From Heligmosomoides polygyrus polygyrus (taxonomy: Eukaryota > Nematoda > Chromadorea > Rhabditida > Heligmosomidae): 64,000 nt of DNA. The stretch is taken from contig OX377202.1 in NCBI GenBank assembly GCA_947396885.1, positions 110,254,221 to 110,318,220 on the forward strand, given 5' to 3'. This document shows positions 1-12,900 of the stretch, piece by piece (positions within the stretch are counted from its first letter, which is position 1; each line of letters begins with the position of its first letter). A program made the translations under genes and the position numbers. The notes under the pieces were generated by a model. That model was not told the DNA's origin. It made no database searches and saw only the letters and a program-made list of their open reading frames with translations.

Positions 1-2330
1 TATTAACAGATAGTGGTTGAGCTAGAAATATTAGAGGGACATTAGAGAGATAATAGAGTAATTTGAGTCATTAAAAGATGTTGTGGAGGCTATGTTATGT
101 TATATAAGGTATACCGAAGAAATGTTAAGATATTAAAGACACATAAGAGAAACTAAAGATATCAAAAAGATATCTGGGAAGACACCAGAGGCCGGATTCA
201 TGATTGGGAAGGTTAAGGATGAAAAAGTTTACTCAGTGAAGATAGTGGGTGGAGGGTAAGTTTGGTATTCATGAACAGCTTATCAGCGCAGTTATTTCAT
301 GCGAAAAAATTTGATGAGCGGTTCATCCAGTGATGAGCACTTGATTCAGTTCGAAGTTTATTTGCAGACATCTTTTTACCTAGTAGATTAGATAGTTAGT
401 GGAAGTTCTCGAAGAATAATTAATCCTTAGACGCTCATGTGTGGTGGGACATGTGTACTTTTAGCGAAACAGTGTTTCTTAGCCAAAAAATAATAGCAAC
501 GACAGAAAATTTTTACGCGCTTATGAAAAGGAGAAAAGAATCTCGTTTATCACTGTGGTTTAAATGAAACAAAGATAATGCAATATGCTTAGAGTATATT
601 AATTCTCCAGCTAGAATATATATTTTGATCTCTAAATTAGGGTGTTTTCAACGCACTTCTCTTTGAATAACACTATAAGACGTATGTTTGAGGTTGTTCA
701 TTGTTGCTTTGTTGCTTCAGAACCGAAGGTAAAGGAATTTTGTGTGGAATAGGGTCCTTGACGATTGCATGAAGAACTGCTCACGAATGAACCTCACTAG
801 ATAAAACTTACCCACTGATAAGCCTGCTTAGTGAGGATGATTGGTGTAGGGTAGATTTGGTATTCATAAGAGTGGGTAGCGCTATCACCGGATACTGCCT
901 ACATTTCGAACTGATCATATCCATGTCAAAGGGCTAACGAAGGTATTGAATTATATGAATAAGTTTTGCTTCATATTTTACTTTTAGTGGTTGTAGCAGC
1001 TCCCAATTACTATGGATGTATAGGAACTTCACTAGTTGGAGGAGTGCACGGCTAGAAAAAGGAAACAAACACAAACACGGTGGCCTACCCAAGCCAGAAA
1101 ATTGAAAACAAAGGAACGAGACCTCTTGTAGATTGGAGATAGGGAAAAAGGACCCGTCACTATGCAGGCAATGAACAGTCCAAGGTATACCGTAAGCTGG
1201 TTTACCTCGGCTCTTGGATTCAGCTAGGTTATGAATCTATAGCAAGAAAAATAGGTATGGAAAGATGCCGTCACGACAGTGCACGTCTTCTACTCCACCT
1301 CACCCCCCCCCCCTTTATTGAACGATATCCCGCATAATATTTATGAATTGCAGGAGGGGAGTGCGTAGAAAAATAGAATTTGCAAAGCATTTAGGGCTAA
1401 CATAGCAACTGTTGAGTCGTAGCATTTTCTTCTCTTTGTTCGATAATTATAATATAATGTATGCATATATAATAAAATTTATAGTGTATTTATAGTAATA
1501 TATGTATATAATAGAGTATATAGTAGCATATATACTATATATAGATGTAATTAAAATTAGATAATTAGATTGACAGCTTAAAAAACTGCTCTTTGAGGAA
1601 AATGAAGCGATCGGCCAGGCTTATGCTAAAGCTGGTGATGTTATTCTGACGGATCAGGTCGATGAAGATAGGACTCTTCAAGTGTTTATTATTGGACGAT
1701 ATTTCGCATAATATTTTTGAATTGTTAATAATAAACAATTGTTTCCAGGCGTAGTTGATTCAAGTATATTGGGATGTAGGTCTGAAGACGAAATCATGCA
1801 AAAGAAAGGAATTAAAAGCAAAATTGGCAACGCTATTCGGTTTGGTAGATGCTCTACCCCATCTTTAGAGTCGGGTAGAGTTTTTCACTACCCTTTACTC
1901 CAAACCAGTCTTCATGAATGCTGAGTAGCGCATGAAATTTTACCCCTCACCTCCGTCAACCTCTGAATATTTGATTATCAATTTGGTATCGGCGGTGATA
2001 ATAGCTATCAATCGCTGAATGATAAAATTCAACCCCTTCACCCGCCGCATCACTCTTGTGAATCAAAGGAAATGCTCAAATTTCTACCCACCACCCAGAT
2101 AACTCAGAGATGACTTGCTGTGGGCAACCGATGTACTACACAGTGTTCTACCCTTTCTAGGCAATTGTGGCGCGGCTCAGTTGTTCTTTGAAAAGGTCTG
2201 CCGTAACTGTTCGGCCAGGATCCGTCACCTCAGAGCGCACCAGATCTCTACTGCTCCACCAAGCACAGAGAATGACTTTTTTCCGTGAACGTCAGGCTTC
2301 GTCATTGTCTTCGGAACCTAACCGGGCTCA
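1..2330. other. Non-coding stretch, AT-rich, no gene recognised
   Basis: No coding exon or transposon protein could be recognised here. A very AT-rich block lies at about 1437-1570, and a C-run at about 1303-1313. A diverged direct repeat of about 34 bp, built around CGCATAATATTT, occurs at about 1317-1350 and 1689-1722. Upstream exons of the guanylyl cyclase gene could be hidden here or before the window, but none was identified. Confidence 0.5.
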
Positions 2331-2337
2331 ACCATTG

Positions 2338-2840
2338 CTACTTTCGTGTGGTATTGGCGTAGTGGATCCACTTCTCATCCGACGTCACGATTGAGTCATA
2401 GAAATCGCTGTTCTTGGTTTTGTGAATGAGAATTCTAGCGACGGCGACTCGTGCTGCCTTGTTTGGGTCGCTGAGCTGATGTGGCACCCATTTTCCACAC
2501 GGACTGGACTCTCCGATTGCATACATACGACCAACAATGGTAGAATGGTGGCAAACGAACCTCTGTGCGAGCTCACGTGTATTTGTGTTGGATCCAATGC
2601 GACAGCTTCCTTTTATTCCTGGTTATCCACAACTTCAGGACGCCGTTAATGTTCTTCGTCTTCAAGGCTCTCATTACCGTCTGGGAAACGTTGAAACCAT
2701 CGCTGGCATTGACGTAATGATAGACCTTCGTTACCAAGTACTTCAGACAAGATGCGATGGGATTCTGCAGCAGTGCTTCCTCGCTTGAAGTCGTACAGCA
2801 AGCAAAGCCGCAATCGGTACCTTTGCTCGATCATCGTTCA
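2338..2840 (-). pseudogene. Decayed mariner transposase relic
   Basis: Minus-strand translation in shifting frames gives an N-terminal mariner helix-turn-helix block (2834 down to about 2650; RWFQRFPDGNESLEDEE). It then gives the middle block with GKWVPHQLS and the first-aspartate motif TSDEKWIHYAN (about 2500-2340). Stops and frameshifts separate the blocks, and the C-terminal DxxRPH and third-Asp blocks are absent. No terminal inverted repeats were seen. Tc1/mariner membership is clear from the motifs; the subfamily is not. Confidence 0.75.
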
Positions 2841-3801
2841 TCAAAAAAATTCCTTAAAAGGGTCAACGAATCGGAACGAAATTTAGGCGAAAGATGCCTT
2901 CGGAAACGCTTGTTAAACATGCGAAGCTACATGGACCAAAAAACAGCAGTAGCAGAGAAATGACAAATCGAAAGCGGGCGACATTTATAATCCAACAACC
3001 TAATAGAAATGAAGCGGTATTCAACTTCACTACATCACATCACAGGCTTTTTTGTACACTTTCAAGAAAATTTGTTTATCTTTTGAGAGAGACTAAATCT
3101 GTTGTTCTGCGCCTCATCAGGGTCGTATATGGATTTTATAAGGCTCAACGAGAGTGGCGTAGTCTCTTGTTCTTAAGGGTTTCAACAGATTGTATCTAAG
3201 GGAGAAGGAGCCATTGACAATTCCTTTTAAATGACCTGGAAAACTTATATTGTTGGTGAATAGAAGGCCTATGTAGGTATTTCAAAATCATCGGCGTAAT
3301 TTGGCGCGAAACACTTATGAGTTGAGCGAGTTTGCAAAGGGATCTCGAACGTGTAACTAAGGAATAGAACCGGGCAAGCACTTCTCTTCAGAGGCGACAC
3401 TAGGGGAAGGAAATGTGCTAGAAGGCGACTGGCCCTGATTTGTTCTGCTGCTCGAAAAGACTTGAATCTATCGAACAATGTCAGAGTGAAGGCCTACGAG
3501 CGTCAATTCCCTAAACCATATGAACCATATGAAAAAAGATAAAAATAAAAAATAAAATTCCAGATTAAAAACTTAAACAAAATCGAAATGTAAGACAGAA
3601 TTCTTGTGGCCAACTGTGAGAAATGTTGTCTACGTGGGCGTACCCTTCCTGGAACCGTGTTGGCACTTGGCGATTATGTAGAAATTTTCCAGATTCACAA
3701 CCTGCTAATTGATTTTTCCAAACTTCTAATGGATTTTATCAACAACAAAAAAGACCACACAGTCGGAGATCACAGTAACCTAACACTATGCTGTTTTTCA
3801 G
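2841..3801. other. Non-coding, no recognised feature
   Basis: This lies upstream of the first recognised cyclase exon and ends in the acceptor TTTTTCAG at 3801. A short open frame at 3606-3917 runs through that acceptor in the wrong frame for the exon and is not believed. No conserved element was recognised. Confidence 0.4.
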
Positions 3802-3913
3802 AATGGCACAAGCGACAGCCGCCGTGCTACAAGAATTCAAATGGTCCACAATTGCCATACTGTACCAGGACACGAAGTTTGACTATTGCGGATCACTTGT
3901 TTCGGCTATCGAA
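3802..3913 (+). CDS. Guanylyl cyclase exon 1 of those visible (ligand-binding domain)
   Basis: Follows TTTTTCAG and ends before GTGAGC. After one leading base it reads [14 protein letters not shown] then [16 protein letters not shown], typical of the second lobe of a receptor-family ligand-binding (ANF receptor) fold. It enters mid-codon, so at least one upstream exon exists. Confidence 0.85.
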
Positions 3914-6900
3914 GTGAGCCGTTCTCTTTGAGACCTTAGCGCTTTGTGTTTTTTCCATTTTACCCTGGATTTTTTAAACTAAAGGGAGATTAACCCTCAC
4001 CTTGCAGTCAACATCTGTCTGCGTCTCTCTTCTTTGTTTTCTTCCAGACGAGCATTTATGGGCTGGACACGTTCTCCATTTCTGTGGCAGAGTCTTCCCG
4101 ACTCAACGTCAGCGACGACGCGACAACCACCGCCTTAATGAGACGAGTACAGCTGAAAGCACGAAGTATCCACGTTGTCTTCTTTTCGTCTCTACCACAG
4201 TAGCCGCCTAGGCCCCATATGCTTGGAGAGCTTTCCCTACTCGTCTTTATTTATACCATTTTCACGTCGAATTGGACAGTTCTCAAGTCAAATTGGACAC
4301 CCTTCTAAGCCTAAGCCTAAGCCCTTCGGAATCAAAGCGAACTCTTCCCATTTCAAAGGAGCTTCTTCTACATAAAACTAAAGACTCTCCAAAAAGGTTA
4401 GAATAATTTTTTGTTCAAGGAAATATTTAGCATAACATTCTTTGAACTTTCAATTCATTTCCCAATTAGAAAACAGTTTTAGTTTGAATGAAAATTTTTA
4501 TTTTTCGAGGAAAAATAATGATTTGCAACTTGGTACATGTCGCATAGGTGAGCAGCATTGTTAGTTGGGAGCGCGCAAGCCAATAATAACCAAGCAAAGC
4601 ACAATCCGAATACATGTCAGCCCATCAGGTACTATTAACACCAATGGGGGAAATTAGGACTTAGCGTCCAAGGAATCGGGGTTCAGTGGTTTTCTATAGA
4701 AACGAGCACGAGATAGACTGGCAGAGAACGTCTTTATCTGAAGACAGTAGGAAGAGTGCCGGGCCCACCCTTGACTCGGGGCGGGCCGACAAAGGTCGCA
4801 TCGTGGGCGACGACGATATCGTTGGCGACGACGATATTCCGCCGGCCAAACGAAATACATGTTAAACATTCAATTAATCATGACATGACATGCGAAATTC
4901 GACGACGATGACCATGATCGACGGTGCCCATATGAAGTTGTTGAGCGACCATGATCGATGTTGCCCATCTGAAGTCGACTGCCCATGAAGTCGATCGGTT
5001 GCCCATATTTGTTGAAGTTGTTGAGCGACGACGACGTTAGCGAATAGGAAGTATGTCGATGCTCTACATTTGTCTCCATATTTCGAAAAAGATCATAGAC
5101 TCGCGTCTTTGACTCACGAGGTATTGTCTGGCGATTTACAGCACATGTGGGTTCTAGAAGGAACTCGCGTGCTACGTCATCAGCACTGTTGATCGTCCTA
5201 GTTTCTTTGGTCATATCGCAGGAATCATCGATAGTACTGCGAATTTCTAATGGATATATTTTGTTTAATGGCCTGTGGATGATGTTTTTATTTGGCGTCA
5301 AGATTTTGGCAGATCTTATCAGTCCATCAGATGATGTTATGACCTCGGTAATCTTACCGTAAGGCCAACTTCCCCTAGGCAAGAGATCTTGTTCTATCAG
5401 TACGACCTCGCCCAATTCGGGGTAGTTCCTCTTTAGGTGGCGAGGTTGTCGAAGCTGTTGTTTTTGCATTTCTCTCAAGGATACGAGGTATTCTGACCTC
5501 CAAGTATCCCAGAATTTGTTTGCGATTTTCTCGGAGGAGCTAATAGCTTCCATAGCTTGTTTCCTCGATTGAATGAACTCTGGATCATAATCGTGGTTCT
5601 CGTCGTTTCTGGCGAGTTCTCCTTCGGGGAGAGAAAATGCAATACTTCTTTGTAAGAAGTCGATTGGACGAAGGGGAATTTCCGCGACGTCGTCAATGTT
5701 GAGCTTTGTTAACGGCCTTGTGTTGAGAATAGCTTCGATCCTTGTTAGGACTGTACACATCTCGGTAAATTCTAGTCTTTTTCGTCCGACAGATTTATTC
5801 AAAGCTTTCTTCACTAGTCCAACTAGTCTTTCCCAGACGCCTCCCATCCAGGGTGAAGCTGGAGGATTGAAGACCCATTTAATTCGTTCAGTTGCACAGT
5901 ATGTCATTAGCGAGTGGCCTGTGGATTCGTTTTTCTCAAACATTGTGGCTATTATCTGCTCACCGTGTTTGAAGTTTGAGCCACAATCGCTCCTCATTAT
6001 TTTAGGGACACCTCTTCTAGAGATGAATCTCGTGAAGCTGTTTAGAAATGCTCCTGTGGAGAGATTTTTAACTAGCTCCAGGTGGACAGCTCGTGTTGTA
6101 AGACACGTGTAAAGGCAAACGTACATTTTGTCGTTAGTTTTTGATGTGAATGGTCCCATGAAGTCACAGCCCGTATTTTGGAAGGGCCGAGATGCGATGA
6201 CCCTATCTTTCGGTAGGCTCGGCATTACTGGAGCGCCTAGTGGTAACCCGTGGAATTTTCTGCAGGTCGGACAGTTTTTGAGAAACTTTTTGAACGCCTG
6301 TGATGGGCGCGGTATCCAGAACCTTTGACGTGCGATAGAGAGCGTATGCTCCTTACCGCAATGAGCATTCTTAAGGTGAATTTGCTGAACAATGAGTCTG
6401 ACAAGCTCTGACTTACATGGTATGTAAATCGGACACTTAGTGTCTTGTGGGATTTCCGCGTGTTGAAGGCGCGACTCATGTCTAATTATGCCATCCAAGT
6501 CCTTAATGAGTCGTTTGTTAGGAAATCGTCTTTGTAGTGAGTCTAACGTTACGTCGCGTTGTTTCTGGACAAGGATAATTCGTTCGGAAGCAGAAATGTC
6601 GTCAGGTGTTATTTCGTTGACGTTATCATATTTTGGTACAGCTGACAACCTGATGACAGTGGCTCGGTTTTTGTTAGTTAAAACTGCCCATTTACGTAGC
6701 AGTTTGCCAACCAAGGCTGTCGTTCTTAACGCCTTGTCCAAACAAGAGAACCTTGTCAAGTCAATGACTGACGGCAGGCTTCTGGTGACCTGTGGGTGGA
6801 TGTATACCAACGCAGGTGCTACAATGTCCACCTCTGTAGATATTTCCTTGACATATTCTATCGATTTTATTGGCCAGGTATTCTGGTTGTGTTCTAGCCA

Positions 6901-9900
6901 TCTGGGACCATATACCCAATCGTGGGTTTTTATAGATTCCGTGGTTAGTCCTCTTGTTCCTGCGTCTGCAGGGTTGTGAGATGTGGTAACATGGAAGAAA
7001 GAAACAGGAATCCCCTTGGTTGTTATGGTGTTCGTGATTTTGTTGATGCGGTCACGCATGTTGCTAGCAAATATGGGTAACTTTTTCGTGGTCTTTAGCC
7101 ACCATAGTGCTATTTCGCTGTCAGTTACGATGGAGATTGTTTCTATTGTGGTGAGCATGTTTGCTGTTATGGACTCACTGAGACGGGAGGCCATGAGAAG
7201 CCCAATGAGCTCAAGCCGAGGAATGGTCTGACGACATTTTTTTGGAGTGAGTCTCGTTTTTCCACTGATTAGGCTCGAGACAGATCCTGTCACTATATCC
7301 TGTCCCTAAGCACAGGTTGCAATAGCAGCTTTGCTGGCGTCGGCGAAAACCCATAGACGCATTTTGCCACCTGTAGATATGGATCGCTCTATCGTAACCG
7401 AGGCATTATGTACATCCTTGCATAAACGATTCCATTTTTCGCATGTTTCTGCGGTAAGATTGCTTTTCCAGTCAACTCCTGTGTCAAATACTTCTCTCAT
7501 CATTGATTTTAAGTGAACTAGAAGAGGGCCCACTGCACCGAGAGGGTCATAGACTGAATTTATTTGACTTACGATGTCTTTCTTCGTTAGTTTTGCCACG
7601 GGTGGAAATTTCGTACCGATAATGAACCGATCGGTCTCCGTCTGATAATCGACACCTAGCAGCTTCAGACGACTCGATTCCAATCTGTCTTCCACTGGGA
7701 TTAGGTTGTTCAGTTCAGCGCAGTTGGAAATGTACTCTCTTAAGTTCATGCCTATTTCGGCAAATAATTTTTTTGATTCCCTGTATTTGCGTAGAGCTTC
7801 AGGGATGCTGTCAGCTCGCAGAAGAATGTTATCGACGTACAGATTACTGCATATTTCACTAGCTAATTCTGTGTCTTTGCTCTTCAGAAATGAAGAGAGT
7901 GCCATATTCAGGATGCTGGGTGAAGCTGTCACTCCGAAAGGAAGTCGTTTGAATCTATACTGAATGAGGTTGTCCCTTGTAGGAGCAGCGTCCATGTTTC
8001 TCAGCCAAAGAAATCGGCATAGGTCTTTGTGACTGTCCAGCAAGCGGATTTGAGTGAACGCGGCTTCTATGTCGCACATCAGTATGATTTTTCCACTGCG
8101 GGATGACAGTAAAATATCGTGTATTTTGTTGACAAACGCTTCTCCCTTGTGAGTTGCGTCATTCAGAGACAGTTTTCCTCGCCGCTTTGATGAAGCATCG
8201 AATACTATGCGGAGAGGAACCTTTTTTGATGATTTCCACACACCTGAGTGGGGCATATAATATGTTCCGACTGAGTTGTCCTCGGCGGCGGTAAAGGTTT
8301 CTATCATTCCTTCCCGCTGGTAGTTTTGTAGTATATCACAGTACCACTTACGCTGTAGAGGGTTCTGTCGGAGCGAGTGTTGTAGCGACTCCAGCCGTCG
8401 TATCGCAATTGAATAGTTATCCTCCAATTCAGAGATATTATCTTTCAAAGGAAATGGTGCTGTTATATAGCCATTTTTAACTAACAGCTTCTTGGAATAT
8501 TGCTCCAAGTATTTTGTGGCCTTGTCATCTGGTTGGGATTCTTCGTTAGAAATTCCCAAGCCCTCCAGCTCGAACATTTTCTGGAGAATTTCTCCGTAGG
8601 TTCGATAACTGCTGTCATGCCGTAAGAGACTTGATTGTGAATTTCTGATGATAACACTCCTTTACCGTATATTGTCGGTCCAAAAACTGTTTTCGATATA
8701 TGTAAACCTGTAGGGGTTCTCATCCCACAAGTTGGGCTAGTAACTAAATCGTGGAAGTAGTCTAGGCCAACTAGAACATGCGGTATTTGATGTTCTCCGC
8801 GCAATTTGGAATTGGCGAGGCATAGATTATTTGCTTTCAAGAATTCTATATCTGATTGAGCTAGTTTCACACTTGGAAAGCCGTTGGTAATAACGGGTTT
8901 TGTTTGAAATTTGAGCTCTAGTTGTTCGCCAAAGGCTGTTCCTACTTTGACATTCACGATATGGCTTTCAAACCTTTCGATGTGTCCTCCAATTCCAGAC
9001 ATTGTACATATTTCAGTAGTTTCTCGTGGAAGGCCTAGATCCGCAGCTAGGGATTCTTCTATAACGGTTTTCTGAGCGCCGGAATCGAAGAAGAATAGAG
9101 CTTTATCATACTGCTCTTTTCGATTGTTCCATATGTTGCCCTCGGCCGTCATTAGGATCAGTTGCGAGGTGATAATTCCATTCGCAGTCGAGGTCGGTTG
9201 CTCAACCTCAGCGAATGTTTGGGTATTATTGTTGGGGAACCTGACATTTTGGTTGCGCCGTTCACTATTACGATTTTACTGCGGTCTAGTCTGGTTTTGA
9301 GATCACTGATTGTTTCTTTGTGGAGGGTTCCAAGCTCTAGTTTCCAAGTTTTGAGATCCCTGATTGTTTCTTTGTGGAGGATTCCAAGCTCTATTTTGAT
9401 ATCTTGGCTGCTCTGAGTTACCTTTGGTACATAGAGACATGTGGTGTTTTTGTCCACATTGGATGCAGTCCGGCTGTTGGCAGTCGAAGCTGTCATGGTT
9501 TGATGAGAAGCATTTCCAGCATACATTTTGTTCTTTGACAATTTTGCGCCGTATTGTTTTATCGCTGATTGTTCTGCATGCCGCTGACGCGTGGTTATCT
9601 CTTTGGCAAAACAAACACGCTTCCTTATTATTATGAGGCCGAGCAGTGATATGCCTTTCTTTTGATGGCGTAACTCTGTTGTTTACTCTGTGACCGAGTC
9701 TGCTTTCGACATAGGTCTTAGCCGCAATCTCCTTTTTGAGGTGACCCATTAGGTCCTCGATCGTTTGATTGCGTTCGGTTTGGCAGATTACCAACACTGG
9801 CTTGATAACATCCTGTGGGAACTTGGCTAGAATGGTTTCCGACCAGATAGGATCACAAGTGTTTCGAACGTCGTAACCGGCGGAAACCATCTGGTTTATT

Positions 9901-12900
9901 AGCACCTGGATTTGCTCGATTGACGATGAGCAGCTGTCGGCAAAATTGGATGCTGCTTTCATGTTCACAAGCTTCTGAACTATCTGGGAGCGATTCACTG
10001 AGTAGTCGCTGTAGGTTTGCAGCAGGGTTTTTATCATCCAGCTGTAATTTTCAGGCAGAGGCTGAATTCCTTGAATGGCGTTCTTTGCTCTACCATTTAA
10101 GCTTTCTCTCAGGAGAATTATTTTTTCAACAACGTCTAGCCTCTCGTTTTTATGTACTAGTGTCTCGAAGATTGCCCAATATTCGGCAAATTCTTCTGCT
10201 TTTCCATAAAATTTGGGCAGCGATGCTTGCGGAGGATTTATGGAGCGAAGCATTCTTTGTGCAGTGTGGCTCGATTCCGCAAGAGACGAGTGATGCGCAT
10301 CTGCTTCAGGATTGTCGGTCCTGACCTGGCTTTGTTCATGGACAACCTGTAGGTCAGGATTGTTCGTTGTCTCATTAGTGCTATTTTTCTGTGAAATGTA
10401 GCCTAATTTAATGCCCATTCCTTCTCGGGCACTTCTTGACTCGTCGTACCTAGCTGTCAGTTTAAAGATCAACTCGCTTGCATCAGCAATCGCTACTTGT
10501 ATCTGCGATTCCTGCTCTATTTGTTCGATCTCTGCCATAAGATCTTTTTTCTCGGATTTGTTCTTACAATTCCTATACTCGTCTCTGATCTCGTTGTACA
10601 ATTTTTGAAGGTTTTCTGTGCCTTCTCTGACTTGCTTTAATGCGCTCAGCAAAAGTGCTATTCTCGATCGAGATTTTTCATAATTTTCTTCATCAGCCGT
10701 TGGGTATTCCACGACTGACAAGTAACCCTTATAGAGTGCTACTAGCTCGTTAAGCGTTTTTGAGCACAGCATAATGGGTGCTTTGTGGAAGTAAAGCGCC
10801 ATTTTTTGCGACTTTTACTTTTTTTTCTCAAATTTAAGAGACATCATCCGGACAGTAGCGATGTACGGAGCTGAGTGTTGGCCTGCGACCAAGGAAGTTG
10901 AAGCGCGCCTCAGCGTCATGGAGACGAAGATGCTGCGCTGGACGGCTGGAGTCACGCGCATGGACCGCATTCGAAATGATGCTATTCGGCAAAAGTTCGG
11001 TGTCGCGCCGATAGCGGACAAGATGCGCGAAGCTCGCTTGCGATGGTACGGCGACGTTCTGCGTGGGAAAGAAGACAGCGTCCGCAAGATAGGCCTTGAG
11101 TTGGAAGTATCTGGAAAGCGGCCTAGAGCACGGCCGAAGCAGCGTTGGTCCGATACGTTACACACGGATATGAAAATAGTTGGTGTCCACCTTGATCAAG
11201 CGCGGGCTCGGGAAAGATGGCGTCGTAACACCAGAAAAGCGGACCCGCGACGAAGCGGGACAAACGCTGAAGAAGAAGAAGAATTAAAGAAATAACAGGT
11301 AATTAAATTAAACATCACATCATCAAACATCCTGATTCACGCCAGGTCTGCGCATCCTACTGCTGTGAAGCGAGCTGTAATAAGCAACATGTTTCACACA
11401 GCAACGAGAGTGTGTATAGTCCCTAACGAGCGACAAGAATCCTTGCAGCTAGCTTCCAATATAGCCGCTTTTAATGGCTATACTTCGTTAAGCCGTCGGC
11501 CCACATCTGATGCTAACCGCCGAAACACACCGCCACACCCCGACCAAATAGGATACCTTTCCTGCTTCCCTTCATCTCCGATAGAGTCACTGCTGAAATT
11601 CAGAGAGTTATTGTAAGTGCACAACTGCGGGATGATGTTGTCTTAGTGAACATTCCTAACGACAACATGAAACGGCAGCTAGTTCGACACAGACTTTATG
11701 ACACGCAGTGCGTATCGGAGAATTGAATTGTATGTCCAAATGGAAGACTAGGGGACTGCTCAAAGATCGGGGCAATTTACGAGCTCGACTGCTCGGCCTG
11801 GAAGGCAAAATATGTAGGGGAAACGGGAAGGGTTCTGGCAGTACGTGTAAAGGAACATCTAGCCAGCAAAAGACGTGGATTACCAAGAAGTACGCTTGGT
11901 AAACATAGAATTGATGCGCATAACGAGAACGACTTTGAGGTGAAGTGTAGCATTTTGGCCGTTGAAGGAGAAATGTCGGCAAGGAAAGCGTTAGAGGCGT
12001 TCAGGATTTTTAGTAGAAATCTGGTAATGAACAACCGAAATGAGTGCCTCTCTGTTACGAGTGACTTCCTGCCATTTGTGCCTAATTGTGAACTGTAAGT
12101 GACCGGTCGGCGACAATCCCAATGAGTGGGTCTCATTCGCCTCTACTGGTCTTCTAGCTTGGGCGAATACCAGCCCCTACGGTGGATCCTATGCGTGAGT
12201 TTGTCTCCTACATTCGGGCTCTCTGTAGTGGTTCCGTGAGTGGGTGGAAAATGTTAGGGCGGCTAAGGCGCTTGGTGGAGTAGAGCGCAAATAAACCTGT
12301 TGCTCCACTTTCAGGCCTCTGAAGACGACGGAAAGTTGAAACGTCAGGCCGCAATAATAAAGATCCTCCTAAAAACCTTGTCTGGCACAGCATACTGACA
12401 ACAAACTAACTCACCATGCCGATGTTTCAAGAAGAGAGAAGTTGGGAACTCACATCAAATATCTGGTGTTTATAATGATGTTCAGCACAAATTTTTATGG
12501 GTGATAATACCTGCTCAATAATACAAAAATAATAGATCGATTGTTACTGATTAATTTTGAGGAACGATGTCGTATCTCACTTTCTCGCGCGCGCTATCAC
12601 GCTCGCTTTGCATGATTTTCATATGCAGGGCACGTGAAAATTACGCATGCTATCAATGATAAACGAACTGATGACACTCATCTACTTATAACCTACACCC
12701 TAAGCAGCCACACTAGGCGAAGATTGAGCCAAGTCGATGCTTTTGACCCGACCACCCTAGTTGTCGATACGGGTGGCCTTCGGCTGTATTCGGTGAAAGG
12801 AACATCGAATTCGTGTTCAGCATCTCAAATAACTCTTAGGGTGATATTTGGGTGTCGTGTCGTGAGGGCCTTGATCTCACACGACAGACGCACTAAAATC

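Larger units (their letters stand above)
4640..10815 (-). mobile_element. BEL/Pao LTR retrotransposon, internal region nearly complete
   Basis: The minus strand encodes Gag, aspartic protease, reverse transcriptase, RNase H and integrase in BEL/Pao order, interrupted by a few frameshifts. Downstream of pol, from about 4866 leftwards, a sequence starting TGTTTAACATGT could be the 3' LTR; its far end (perhaps near 4640) is uncertain. On the 5' side the element stops within about 15 bp of the gag start and abuts an RTE fragment, so no 5' LTR is visible. The element lies antisense in the intron between cyclase exons 2 and 3. Confidence 0.85.

Noticed and set aside
3606..3917. 103-codon open frame around cyclase exon 1
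   Set aside because: Reads the exon in the wrong frame and crosses its splice acceptor.
4166..4199. Longer exon 2 with donor at 4200
   Set aside because: It would end in phase 2 and break the frame with exon 3; the GTATCC donor at 4166 joins in phase and gives KARIILTCFDS.
4305..4324. TAAGCCTAAGCCTAAGCC resembles nematode telomere repeat (TTAGGC)n
   Set aside because: Only about three units, within a dispersed repeat whose other copies have unrelated variants there (for example AACAAGCCTAACAG at 25562).
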